Source: a virus. From it: a stretch of 44,619 nt of DNA. The stretch covers positions 1 to 44,619 of the IMG/VR virus record IMGVR_UViG_3300031251_000043. One strand, 5' to 3'. Positions 1 to 6,654 of this stretch are shown piece by piece. The translations under genes and the position numbers were made by a program. Below the pieces are notes generated by a model. The model had not been told where the DNA came from, searched no databases, and saw only the letters and a program-made list of their open reading frames with translations. Numbering within the stretch: position 1 is the first letter of the stretch; each line of letters opens with the position of its first letter.

Positions 1-127
1 ATAAGCGACATTTGCCGCGCTACGCCGCATATTCAACACTGGCTTCCTACGCGGGAAATTATGATTGTTAAGGCTTGCGTTGCGCGCTTAGCGGCGTTCG
101 GCCGGGAACTGCCTAGCAATTTATGTG
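1..127. repeat. Terminal direct repeat (contig-end overlap), left copy
   Basis: Bases 1-127 are identical, base for base, to 44493-44619. The repeat lies inside one open reading frame that continues in phase across the join. A length of exactly 127 is a common maximum k-mer size of de Bruijn assemblers, so I read this as the overlap of a circular contig rather than a physical terminal repeat. A true short terminal redundancy of the virion DNA cannot be excluded from sequence alone. Confidence 0.9.
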
Positions 128-312
128 TTCGCGTTAGCGCGACCATGATTGACGGGAAGGCAACCAAAGTGTGGGACACGACTAGCGGCGTTCACACGGA
201 ACCCACAGCCGCCATGCGCGTCTGCCCAGCGCCGACACAAGGAAACAAATGCGGCGATTGCCGCGCTTGCTGGGATAAGAGCGTATCGCACGTTTCTTAC
301 CATAAACATTAG
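1..312 (+). CDS. Gp88-like Cys-rich phage protein, C-terminal part (gene spans the contig ends)
   Basis: This is the 3' part of the gene that starts at 44166. Joining 44166..44492 to 1..312 gives a 212-aa protein with no frame break. This part holds about 103 residues and ends with a second Cys cluster (VCPAP, then CGDCRAC) before YHKH and the stop. The cysteines resemble a metal or Fe-S ligand set, but the activity is unknown. The family resemblance (Gene product 88 domain) is judged from motifs in the N-terminal part. An ATG at 61 is internal and is not a credible start. A TTGACA promoter follows the stop, so the next gene is probably transcribed separately. Confidence 0.7.
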   Translation: MSDICRATPHIQHWLPTREIMIVKACVARLAAFGRELPSNLCVRVSATMIDGKATKVWDTTSGVHTEPTAAMRVCPAPTQGNKCGDCRACWDKSVSHVSYHKH

Positions 313-320
313 AATACCAC

Positions 321-349
321 TTGACACCTTATGCAATTCAGCGTAGGGT
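321..349 (+). promoter_or_regulatory. Sigma-70-like promoter (TTGACA, 17-nt spacer, TAGGGT)
   Basis: TTGACA at 321-326 and TAGGGT at 344-349 are 17 nt apart. The upstream flank ATACCAC is shared with the promoters at 6932 (+), 42711 (-) and 43034 (-). It sits just after the gp88-like gene and upstream of the gene at 389, which it probably transcribes. The -10 match is moderate. Confidence 0.55.
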
Positions 350-388
350 GTCTACATCAACCAAGCGAAATAGAGGAGTGCTGCACAC

Positions 389-787
389 ATGACAATCTTC
401 AAAGCGGACGACAAGGTGATCTGTGTTAACGAGAGCTTGTACGGCTACGTTCAAGGCCTTACGAATGGCAAGGAGTACACGGTCGAGGGAAGGAACGAGC
501 GCAATGGGGATATCATGATTAAGGGATTCTCCTTCAGCCTTTCACCCCTGCGCTTCGCACCGGCCACGGCCGCCCCTAAAAAGGCTCTTCAACCGCTTCC
601 GGCTCGCATCCTGAAGCACTTGGAAAAGAAGAGAACCATCAGCCCTGTCGAGGCCTTCGCGGCTTACGGCACCACGCGGCTCGCAGCGGCCATCTTCCAG
701 CTTCGGAAGGCCGGTTATGCCATCAATACCGAGCTTAAGAACGACAACGTAGGCCACCCCTACGCTCGTTACTGGCTCGCCGCGTAA
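389..787 (+). CDS. Helix-turn-helix (HTH_39-type) phage protein
   Basis: A 132-aa protein in two parts. Residues 1-55 look like a small beta-rich domain (KADDKVICVNES...GYVQGLTNGKEYTVEG). Residues 66-132 match the pattern of the phage winged-helix family HTH_39 (PF14090): ARILKHLEKKRTISPVEA, then TTRLAAAIFQLRKAGY and a final ARYWL. Proteins with this C-terminal domain are common in the early or replication regions of phages and are presumed DNA-binding. GGAG at about 374-377 lies 11 nt before the ATG. The gene is the first of the rightward set after the 321 promoter. The target is unknown. Confidence 0.65.
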   Translation: MTIFKADDKVICVNESLYGYVQGLTNGKEYTVEGRNERNGDIMIKGFSFSLSPLRFAPATAAPKKALQPLPARILKHLEKKRTISPVEAFAAYGTTRLAAAIFQLRKAGYAINTELKNDNVGHPYARYWLAA

Positions 788-972
788 CTAAGGGAGGACT
801 AGAGGCTACCTTAGGATTGCTCGCAAGCTACGCGGGAAACCTAGGGTAGCTCACTAGACCAGCTTGAAACGAACTGCCGCCCTAATGGGCTGAGCCGCAA
901 GGCGAACGAGCAGCACCCTGGGTTTCGTGCAGCTTTTCCAGGGCACCATTCATTCACATAAGGAGGGCACAC
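788..972 (+). other. Non-coding, highly foldable interval (possible structured RNA)
   Basis: No convincing gene is seen in these 185 bases. An 11-bp stem with one G-U pair forms between 805-815 (GCTACCTTAGG) and 840-850 (CCTAGGGTAGC). Downstream, GCCCTAATGGGC near 882-893 and a CCCTGG/CCAGGG pair near 917-943 can also fold. An AAGGAGGG ribosome-binding site at 960-967 follows for the next small gene. It could be a leader RNA, a regulatory small RNA or a processing site. It has no T-run typical of a terminator. Confidence 0.4.
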
Positions 973-1053
973 ATGGCCAAGATGACACTTAAGGAACTCC
1001 AGATTACCGGCAAGGTGAACTACAATCAACTCATCGCGGACTTCGGGGAGTAA
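973..1053 (+). CDS. Small hypothetical protein (26 aa)
   Basis: A short open frame encoding MAKMTLKELQITGKVNYNQ and ending in LIADFGE. It is supported mainly by a very strong Shine-Dalgarno sequence (AAGGAGGG at 960-967, 5 nt before ATG) and by its position 3 nt before the next small gene. The sequence KELQITGKVNYNQL could form a short helix. No family is recognised. Function is unknown, and it may act as a leader peptide for the downstream small genes. Confidence 0.5.
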   Translation: MAKMTLKELQITGKVNYNQLIADFGE

Positions 1054-1056
1054 GTG

Positions 1057-1233
1057 ATGACATTTCTGGAAGCACTTGATCCGCTATTGGTCGCCGCGCA
1101 GGAGTACGCACGGCTGACCGAGCTACGGGAGGCAAGCCCTCCATGTTTAGGAACCATAATCCTCCAACAAAGCGAAGCAGCAAAGGCTCTCCTACAGGCC
1201 GCTGTGGAGTTCAACAAATGGGGGCGCGTGTGA
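1057..1233 (+). CDS. Small hypothetical protein (58 aa)
   Basis: Reads MTFLEALDPLLVAAQEYARL and continues to FNKWGRV. The N-terminal 30 residues are predicted helical and amphipathic, with no membrane segment. The ATG at 1057 lies 3 nt after the previous stop, and a GTG at 1054 is an alternative start. The stop overlaps the start region of the next gene, so the run of tiny genes 973-1349 looks translationally coupled. No family is recognised. Confidence 0.5.
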   Translation: MTFLEALDPLLVAAQEYARLTELREASPPCLGTIILQQSEAAKALLQAAVEFNKWGRV

Positions 1234-1349
1234 TCCGAGGCGACTTCGAGACACTCATAGGTGAAGCTTTGATAGTATTCATCATATTCCTATTTGTCCG
1301 GGGTGCAAATGCCCTGTCGGATTACGGGAAGGAGAAAGACTCAAAGTGA
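1230..1349 (+). CDS. Small membrane protein (about 39 aa)
   Basis: Starting at GTG 1230, which overlaps the TGA of the previous gene, the product has one hydrophobic stretch (EALIVFIIFLFVRGANAL, about residues 12-29) followed by a charged tail (SDYGKEKDSK). This fits a single-pass inner membrane peptide. An in-frame ATG at 1218 is an alternative start. Small single-span proteins are frequent in phage early regions and some modulate host membrane functions, but no specific role can be assigned here. Confidence 0.5.
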   Translation: MIRGDFETLIGEALIVFIIFLFVRGANALSDYGKEKDSK

Positions 1350-1420
1350 GCATTAATATCCTGTGACGCAGTATAAATGTGACAAAATGACTCTCGACTA
1401 ACAAAATAGTGTAATATGAC

Positions 1421-1450
1421 TTGACGTGTTAGCGTCATAGCTCATAGGTA
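1421..1450 (+). promoter_or_regulatory. Candidate sigma-70-like promoter with overlapping inverted repeat
   Basis: TTGACG at 1421-1426 and TAGGTA at 1445-1450 are 18 nt apart. The -35 overlaps the short inverted repeat TGACG-tgttag-CGTCA, which could be an operator. The interval 1350-1487 has no gene, is AT-rich, and repeats TGAC several times. It would drive the 1488 gene, the MarR-like regulator and the integrase. Confidence 0.4.
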
Positions 1451-1487
1451 CATCATTGCCTTCTGGAATGGACTGGAGAGTGAAGTT

Positions 1488-1691
1488 ATGGTGCCTATTG
1501 ACATTTTAATCAGACCGTGCTTAACATCCATCACGGTACAAGGGTGTACGGAGGCAGGGATTAAATTGGTGGATAATCTACCTATGATATGGTTAACCTA
1601 CAAAGGCTTTAAGAAGGCGGCGGGGGACAGTCAGATACAAGAGGTATTTGATGCTATCGACGCAGCCGGATTGGTATCCCTAATGACTTAA
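1488..1691 (+). CDS. Hypothetical protein (67 aa)
   Basis: A 67-aa protein (start MVPIDILIRP; end DAIDAAGLVSLMT) with no recognised domain and no clear signal peptide or membrane segment. GGAGAG at about 1474 precedes the ATG. The C-terminal third is helical. It lies between the promoter candidate at 1421 and the MarR-like regulator at 1717, so it is probably the first gene of the lysogeny-associated operon. Function is unknown. Confidence 0.5.
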   Translation: MVPIDILIRPCLTSITVQGCTEAGIKLVDNLPMIWLTYKGFKKAAGDSQIQEVFDAIDAAGLVSLMT

Positions 1692-1716
1692 GGGACACCA
1701 AAGAAAGGTGGAATAA

Positions 1717-2088
1717 ATGCAAATGAGCGCACATTCAGATGACCCTAAAAGTAAGAATTTACTGGATAGGTCGGCAGCTGCACTGAGGGCCATTCGTGAC
1801 CTTGACCCTGAGTTGCCTAGCAGCAAGGTGGCGCTTCTACTGGAAGTCGCGCGTGCTCCAGGGTTAGGCCCAAGTGAGTATGCGCGACGGCTAGGGTCTA
1901 CACAAGCCGTGGTCTCACGCTCCCTTAATGACTTGGGGGAGATCGACCGCAACCGCCAGCCTGGGTTATCCCTGGTGAAAGCTGAGCGGGACGTAATGGA
2001 CCGCAGGCAACTCCACTACTACCTGACGCCTAAGGGCGAGGAGCTACTTGACGAGTATCTTATGCACCTTCGTGGAGGCATATCTTGA
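1717..2088 (+). CDS. MarR-like winged-helix transcriptional regulator
   Basis: A 123-aa protein. Residues about 38-115 show the winged-helix order of MarR-type regulators: a helix (SKVALLLEVARAP), an HTH (SEYARRLGSTQAVVSRSLNDL), a wing containing DRRQLHYYLT, then TPKGEELLDEYL. No ligand-binding extension is seen, and the protein is shorter than typical MarR proteins (about 140-150 aa). AAGGTGG precedes the start. It lies in the same direction as, and two genes before, the integrase, with no lambda cI-like gene elsewhere in the genome. It is therefore the best candidate for a lysis-lysogeny regulator, which is inference. Confidence 0.65.
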   Translation: MQMSAHSDDPKSKNLLDRSAAALRAIRDLDPELPSSKVALLLEVARAPGLGPSEYARRLGSTQAVVSRSLNDLGEIDRNRQPGLSLVKAERDVMDRRQLHYYLTPKGEELLDEYLMHLRGGIS

Positions 2089-2225
2089 AGCTACTAGGTA
2101 TAGCGTGGCGAGAGTTCGTTAAGCGCAGTGGTGAAACCAATAAGACCGTAGGTGCCCTAAGTGGGTTCCTACAGGTACCACTGATTGTGTTATGTCTAAT
2201 CATACTTTGGGAGATGACAGGATGA
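2085..2225 (+). CDS. Small single-span membrane protein (46 aa)
   Basis: TTG at 2085 overlaps the TGA of the MarR-like gene. The product begins MKLLGIAWREFVKRSGETNK and ends with a hydrophobic helix (SGFLQVPLIVLCLIILWEMTG, about residues 26-46). The stop overlaps the ATG of the next gene (ATGA), which suggests translational coupling. No family is recognised. Together with the secreted protein that follows, it may form an envelope-associated pair. Confidence 0.5.
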   Translation: MKLLGIAWREFVKRSGETNKTVGALSGFLQVPLIVLCLIILWEMTG

Positions 2226-2536
2226 AACGTCTATTGCTGGTAGGTAGCCTACTGATACCTAATGTAGCCTACGCGGTCAACATTGACAACCACACGGACG
2301 CGCAGGTATGTGAGGCCTTAGGTGATGCCCACACTCAAGCGGCTTGGGATGACTGCCTTCAATGGGTCGCTCATATGCGTGTGGTTCGCCAGGAGCGCCT
2401 AGAGCAAAAGCGTATGGAGACCATCGAGGACATTGGGACAGCCCTACAGTCTCAAGGTGGCCAACAGTACCCTCAGCCACCATTGAATTGCCAGAGCTAT
2501 CGCTTTGGTAACACTGTGAACACCACCTGTAACTAG
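2222..2536 (+). CDS. Small exported protein with signal peptide
   Basis: A 104-aa product starting at the ATG that overlaps the previous stop. It has a classic signal peptide (MKRLLLVGSLLIPNVAYA, cleavage after AYA), then a mature region with four cysteines (QVCEALG, DDCLQW, NCQSY, NTTCN) that could form two disulfides in the periplasm. An upstream in-frame ATG at 2192 would place the signal peptide internally and is less likely. No family is recognised. Exported phage proteins of this kind can be superinfection-exclusion or lysogenic-conversion factors, but that is a guess. Confidence 0.6.
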   Translation: MKRLLLVGSLLIPNVAYAVNIDNHTDAQVCEALGDAHTQAAWDDCLQWVAHMRVVRQERLEQKRMETIEDIGTALQSQGGQQYPQPPLNCQSYRFGNTVNTTCN

Positions 2537-2552
2537 GGGAGGCCGGTGACCC

Positions 2553-3698
2553 ATGAGCATCTATGCTGAACGAAACAAGGCCGGTAAACCTACCGGAACA
2601 TGGGTCATCGAGATACGGCGTGAAGGCAAGATAGTTCGTAAGCGGGATAAGGACCTCAAGCGCGCCAGACAGATCGAGGCCGACCTTCGCGCTGGGGTTC
2701 ATGTAGACACTAAGCCTCAGCGCAACAGCCTGTTCACCTTGGCCGATCTATTGGATGGCTCCAGGTCCGTCTACAGGGGCACCAAGGACGAGCGGCAATC
2801 CACACAGCGGCTCGAGGCTTCCCTGGGCCTCCTTGGGCTCTCTGTGGACATACGGACCATTCGGACACAGCAGCTGGATGGGCTTGTGGACACCTTGCGC
2901 TCCCGCTCGCTAGACAACAAGACCATCAACCGACACCTATACGCGGTAAGTGCAGCCTTCAAGTGGGCTCTCGAGCGTGACCTGATTGACCGGCCGCTTA
3001 AAGTCCCTAGGCAACCTGAGAGCGTCGGGCGCATCGCGTTCCTGAGCCTCGAGGATGAGCCTAGGTTCCTGGAGTGGCTTGTGTCTCACAAGTACGAGGA
3101 CGTGGCCTTCGTCTCCAATGTTCTAATAAAGACCGGCTTCCGCATCACTGAGCTACTCGGCCTGCACCACGAGGCGGTCACTCGTGACGGCTGGGTCCAC
3201 CTGTACGAGGGGGAGACCAAGAACGACAAGGGGCGCGCCGCCTACGTTGGGCCTGAGCTTGCCAAGATTATCCAATATCGGCTGGCTTATGGGTGTTGGC
3301 CTGAGTACCATCGTATCCTCAAGGCAATGGGAGAGGCCTCAGAGGCCTTAGGTCTCGATCCGGCTATCACCCCACACGTCCTGCGCCACACGACTGCCAC
3401 CCGCCTCAACAGCGCCAATGTGCCCACAGCTACCATAGCGAAGCTCCTTGGGCACCGCACGCTCGTGACGACACTCAAGTACGCTCACGTCGAGGATAGT
3501 GCCCTCCAGGATGCTGCGGCACACCTCGGGGTCCCACGGAAGGCCTCCCCCGGAGCCGAGGGAAAGCGTGAGGAAGCAAATATTGTACCATTGCGTAACC
3601 CACTGGATTACATGGAGAAACCGCCCGAGGCCGAACAGGTGAAGTGGATTTGCAGTCCTCTGCGTAACCATTCCGCCACGAGGCCTAAGCTTAAGTAA
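2553..3698 (+). CDS. int: Tyrosine-recombinase integrase
   Basis: A 381-aa tyrosine recombinase for site-specific integration into the host chromosome. The catalytic set is visible: Arg in TGFRITELLGL (about residue 196), HVLRHTTATRL (about 273-283), the second His in LLGHRTLVTTL (about 300) and Tyr in KYAHVED (about 309). Residues 1-60 look like the arm-binding domain and 75-150 the core-binding SAM-like domain (INRHLYAVSAAFKWAL). About 55 residues follow the catalytic domain, and their coding DNA contains the tRNA-Cys-like attP candidate. GGGGAGG lies upstream of the ATG. An integrase beside a T7-like RNA polymerase implies a temperate lifestyle. Confidence 0.93.
   Translation: MSIYAERNKAGKPTGTWVIEIRREGKIVRKRDKDLKRARQIEADLRAGVHVDTKPQRNSLFTLADLLDGSRSVYRGTKDERQSTQRLEASLGLLGLSVDIRTIRTQQLDGLVDTLRSRSLDNKTINRHLYAVSAAFKWALERDLIDRPLKVPRQPESVGRIAFLSLEDEPRFLEWLVSHKYEDVAFVSNVLIKTGFRITELLGLHHEAVTRDGWVHLYEGETKNDKGRAAYVGPELAKIIQYRLAYGCWPEYHRILKAMGEASEALGLDPAITPHVLRHTTATRLNSANVPTATIAKLLGHRTLVTTLKYAHVEDSALQDAAAHLGVPRKASPGAEGKREEANIVPLRNPLDYMEKPPEAEQVKWICSPLRNHSATRPKLK
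3646..3685 (-). other. attP: Candidate attP core: 5' half of a tRNA-Cys gene
   Basis: Read on the minus strand, 3685 to 3646 spells positions 1 to about 41 of a tRNA. It has a 7-nt acceptor strand, T8 G9, a D-arm (GCGGAATGGTTACGC) with the invariant GG and A14/A21, A26, and an anticodon arm GAGGA-CTGCAAA-TCC. The anticodon is GCA (Cys) with T33 and A37. After TCC the sequence diverges and no T-arm or 3' acceptor strand follows. tRNA genes are the commonest attB sites of tyrosine integrases, and this segment lies within the int 3' end. I infer that the host attB is a tRNA-Cys gene. Confidence 0.7.
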
Positions 3699-3701
3699 AC
3701 T

Positions 3702-3716
3702 CAGGGTTTTCCCCTG
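3702..3716 (+). other. Small hairpin after int
   Basis: CAGGG-ttttc-CCCTG forms a 5-bp stem just after the int stop codon. There is no T-run after it, so termination would be weak. The right arm overlaps the -10 element of the minus-strand promoter candidate. Confidence 0.3.
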
Positions 3717-3741
3717 TAGCACTAGGTTCAATATGTGTCAA
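3713..3741 (-). promoter_or_regulatory. Minus-strand promoter reading into the tRNA-Cys half
   Basis: On the minus strand TTGACA (3741-3736) and TACAGG (3718-3713) are 17 nt apart, with a TG-n extended -10. Expected initiation is about 20 nt before the first base of the tRNA-Cys half at 3685. No phage gene lies downstream on this strand for a long distance. I infer that the promoter serves the tRNA that would be restored after integration. Confidence 0.5.
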
Positions 3742-3791
3742 TAGGCGCGCAGTGCCGGGGCGACACATTCCAAGTGGCGTGTAGATAATGC

Positions 3792-3849
3792 TTGACAGCC
3801 CGATTAGAATGCCATAAGACATCTAAGATCAACTGGTTATGACATCTAA
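3792..3849 (+). promoter_or_regulatory. Promoter and direct repeats upstream of RNA polymerase
   Basis: TTGACA at 3792-3797 and TAAGAC at 3815-3820 are 17 nt apart. The 9-mer GACATCTAA occurs twice, at 3818-3826 and 3841-3849 (period 23 bp, about two helical turns), around the expected start site. This suggests operator half-sites controlling the RNA polymerase gene. The same 9-mer or close variants occur in several other promoters of this genome. Confidence 0.45.
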
Positions 3850-3887
3850 CGTGGTGAGGGTTGTTCTTCTTGCTAGGAGGCTCTTGA

Positions 3888-6284
3888 ATGGACTTTAACA
3901 TAGACACAATCAATGCCGAAAGATACGAGAGGTCACATAGTCGGGCAGTTAAGAGTCATGGCTTTGGTCTATCAACCCCAGCCATTGGAATAGCCACCCA
4001 CTATTTTAACCAAGCCGAGGATGTGGTAAAAAGGAAGATGTCTGAGCCAAGAGGACCTGGGATACCCAAGGAGTTCTTTTCTGTGTCACATGAGAAACTG
4101 ACTCTCATTGGCATTCAGGGTATATTAACTTCAGCCATTGGAAAAGATTTGTACCTTAACACCGTGGTGGCCCACCTTGGTAACCTTGCGATGATCGAGG
4201 CGCGCGTTGCCGCGATGCAGGAGTATTCCAAGAGTGGATATAATAAGGCACTGAAGGCTGCTAAAAAGAAGTTTCCAAGGGACCGCAAGAAGCAACTCCG
4301 CTCTCTCAATCAAACCAAGGGTTTCCCTGAGTGGATTCCATGGTCTGTGCCTCAGAGATTTCATGCGGGCGGCTGGATTGTATCGGCTATGTCTGAGACA
4401 CCAATGTTTGTACGTGTTCCTGGTGTGGGTCAGAACAAGCTGAACCGTGAGAGGATTGCCCTCACTGAGGAGGCTCTCAATATAGGCCTATCATGTGTGG
4501 ACAGAGCCATTGCCCGCGATAGTATGTTTGTACCCATCACCAGGGGGCCAGAGCCCTGGGTTAGTGGGAAGCTGAACTTGAATGATACGAGCATGAGGCT
4601 AGTTCGTAGTTATAGTCCGGTGGTAAGGAAGGCTGTTGAAGACACCATCAAAGGCGGAGGTATGCCTAAGGTACTTAGTGCAATAAACTCAGCACAGGAG
4701 GTAGCTTACTCCATTAATAAATTCATACTTGATGTGGTTGAGAGGTGTTATGAGAACAACATCCGAGTCGAGGGGATGCCTCCTAAAGAGAACATTCCGC
4801 TTCCAGAGAAGGAAATAAAATGGGAGGACATGACGCCGGAACAGGTGAAGCTTTGGAAGGCTAGGGCTTCTCTTGTTTACAGAAGCAATGCTTCCTTCAC
4901 AGGACAGCGGATTGGTCTATCACTGGACTTGAGAACAGCAAAGCACCTAGCAGGTAATCCATTTTGGACACCGTTGAATGTGGACTATCGTGGACGTGTG
5001 GTTCCTATACCTAACTTCAACTTTCAAGGTCCTGACTACGTACGCGCCATGTTCCAATTCGAGAAGGGGCAGGAGCTTACGACCGAGGGTCTCTACTGGC
5101 TCAAGGTACATGTGGCTTCAACCGGCGACTTCAAGCTGGCCGATGCCCGGAAGGTTTCTAAGGCCCCATTTGCCGAGCGAGCATCCTGGGTGGATGACAA
5201 TTGGGATGACCTGATGGACTACGCACAGGACCCAATTCAGTACCTAGGGTGGACTGAGGCGGACAACCCATTCATGTTCCTGGCCGGTTGTCGGGCGCTC
5301 CTCGATTGGCGTGATGGGTTTCGATGCCATCTACCGATAGCCTTCGATGGCTCGTGTAGTGGCCTACAGCACCTCTGCGCCATGACGCGGGACCCTAGTG
5401 GCTCCCTGGTAAACTTGACGCCCTCAGAGGACCCCCAGGACATTTATTCAATGGTCGCTACTGAAACCTTACGCCTTGTTCAGGAGGATACCAAGGACCC
5501 GGAGTTGGCCGCAGAGTGGATGGCGGAAGGAATTACTCGGTCCACATCAAAGAGGCAGACCATGACGCTTCCTTATGGTGTTACCAGCCGAGGCGCACGT
5601 AAGCAAAAGCTTAAGGACATAATGCAAAAGATAACCATAGAGGTTCTGGAAGGCAAAAGGGATAAACACCCATTCGCTGACGAATTTCTAGCTGCAAGCT
5701 ACATCACCAATAAGATTGAGGAGGCCCTTAAAGGCATCGTCCAGAAGCCGCTAGATACTATGGATTTCCTAAAGAAGCTCACTAAGGTGACATCCCACGA
5801 ACAGAAGCCACTAAGGTATCACACCCCACTAGGGTTCCCGGTGGTTGTACACTACACCCCTAAGGAATGTGGTCAAATCAAGCTAACCTTATTTGACAAA
5901 GGGGTTAAGCGCCTATTCTACCCTCTTGTACAGCAAGATACTACAGGCATCAACAAATCTAAGACTGAGCGCGCCATAGCACCAAGCTTCGTGCACTCGA
6001 TGGACGCTTGCCACTTGATGATGACTGTTAACGCATGTGCTGAGGAGGGCATAGAACTGGCCTTGGTACACGATAGCTTCTCATGCCTCCCCAATGAGGC
6101 CCCGCGCCTACGCTCGATCCTTGTGGAGCAGTTCTACAAGCTATATTCCGAGAATGATGTACTGGCAAACATTAGGAATGAAGTGATAGCTCAGATGGAC
6201 GACTCATCCAAGGTTCCTCCGGTGCCCACATACGGCACACTGGACCTTAGCTTAATCAAGCAGTCGGAATATGCTTTTTCTTAA
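3888..6284 (+). CDS. T7-like single-subunit DNA-dependent RNA polymerase
   Basis: A 798-aa polymerase expected to transcribe phage genes from its own promoters (T7 gp1 is 883 aa). Conserved blocks with T7 equivalents: DYRGRVVPIP (about 365); AFDGSCSGLQH with catalytic Asp (T7 D537); RSTSKRQTMTLPYG with the K631 and Y639 equivalents (about 550-565); GINKSKTERAIAPSFVHSMD; and LVHDSF with the second catalytic Asp (T7 D812, about 727). The C-terminus ends AFS, like the T7 FAFA foot. AGGAGG precedes the ATG. The N-terminal third is less conserved. It stands immediately after int and its own promoter region. Confidence 0.97.
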   Translation: MDFNIDTINAERYERSHSRAVKSHGFGLSTPAIGIATHYFNQAEDVVKRKMSEPRGPGIPKEFFSVSHEKLTLIGIQGILTSAIGKDLYLNTVVAHLGNLAMIEARVAAMQEYSKSGYNKALKAAKKKFPRDRKKQLRSLNQTKGFPEWIPWSVPQRFHAGGWIVSAMSETPMFVRVPGVGQNKLNRERIALTEEALNIGLSCVDRAIARDSMFVPITRGPEPWVSGKLNLNDTSMRLVRSYSPVVRKAVEDTIKGGGMPKVLSAINSAQEVAYSINKFILDVVERCYENNIRVEGMPPKENIPLPEKEIKWEDMTPEQVKLWKARASLVYRSNASFTGQRIGLSLDLRTAKHLAGNPFWTPLNVDYRGRVVPIPNFNFQGPDYVRAMFQFEKGQELTTEGLYWLKVHVASTGDFKLADARKVSKAPFAERASWVDDNWDDLMDYAQDPIQYLGWTEADNPFMFLAGCRALLDWRDGFRCHLPIAFDGSCSGLQHLCAMTRDPSGSLVNLTPSEDPQDIYSMVATETLRLVQEDTKDPELAAEWMAEGITRSTSKRQTMTLPYGVTSRGARKQKLKDIMQKITIEVLEGKRDKHPFADEFLAASYITNKIEEALKGIVQKPLDTMDFLKKLTKVTSHEQKPLRYHTPLGFPVVVHYTPKECGQIKLTLFDKGVKRLFYPLVQQDTTGINKSKTERAIAPSFVHSMDACHLMMTVNACAEEGIELALVHDSFSCLPNEAPRLRSILVEQFYKLYSENDVLANIRNEVIAQMDDSSKVPPVPTYGTLDLSLIKQSEYAFS

Positions 6285-6294
6285 TGAATGCCTA

Positions 6295-6323
6295 TTGACA
6301 CACAATGTGTCTAGGAGTACAAC
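6295..6323 (+). promoter_or_regulatory. Sigma-70-like promoter (TTGACA, 17 nt, TACAAC)
   Basis: TTGACA at 6295-6300 and TACAAC at 6318-6323 have ideal spacing. The flank CCTA before TTGACA is shared with the promoters at 26330 (-) and 3741 (-). It lies in the 82-bp gap between the RNA polymerase gene and the next gene. Confidence 0.55.
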
Positions 6324-6366
6324 TGTTGCGTACCTGAAACACGAGATAGTTAGAAAAGGAGAACCA

Positions 6367-6654
6367 ATGTTTGACAAAGCGTTAGACCACATGACTGACG
6401 ACGAACTACGCGAGGAGCTTAAATACTGGCAACGCAACCGAGTGGACCAAGAGTGGTGGCGAGACATCACTAATGACATCATCAATCAACTCAAGATCAA
6501 CGACAACGTGCGTGTTGTGATGGCACACGCTCAGGCATCTAAGGCTAAGCAGGTCGTCCGAGACTTCGATTGGAAGTCCACCGCCGACATTATGGTCGTC
6601 ACGGTCTTCGTGTTCACAATGTACCTCTACATGGCCCATGTGGTGCTCAATTGA
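6367..6654 (+). CDS. Hypothetical protein with C-terminal membrane segment
   Basis: A 95-aa protein starting at ATG 6367 behind AAAAGGAG. Residues 1-70 are charged and helical (DHMTDDELREELKYWQRNR; DQEWWRDITNDI), and residues about 75-92 form one transmembrane helix (IMVVTVFVFTMYLYMAHVV). An earlier in-frame ATG at 6271 would overlap the RNA polymerase gene and read through the promoter, so it is not preferred. It sits where T7 carries small host-takeover genes. No family is recognised. Confidence 0.6.
   Translation: MFDKALDHMTDDELREELKYWQRNRVDQEWWRDITNDIINQLKINDNVRVVMAHAQASKAKQVVRDFDWKSTADIMVVTVFVFTMYLYMAHVVLN

Noticed and set aside
61-312. An independent 83-aa gene starting at 61
   Set aside because: The frame is open upstream to base 1 and continues from 44166 across the circular join, so the ATG at 61 is internal.
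3646-3685. A complete functional tRNA-Cys gene
   Set aside because: Only positions 1 to about 41 are present; no T-arm or 3' acceptor strand follows, so it fits an attachment-site fragment.
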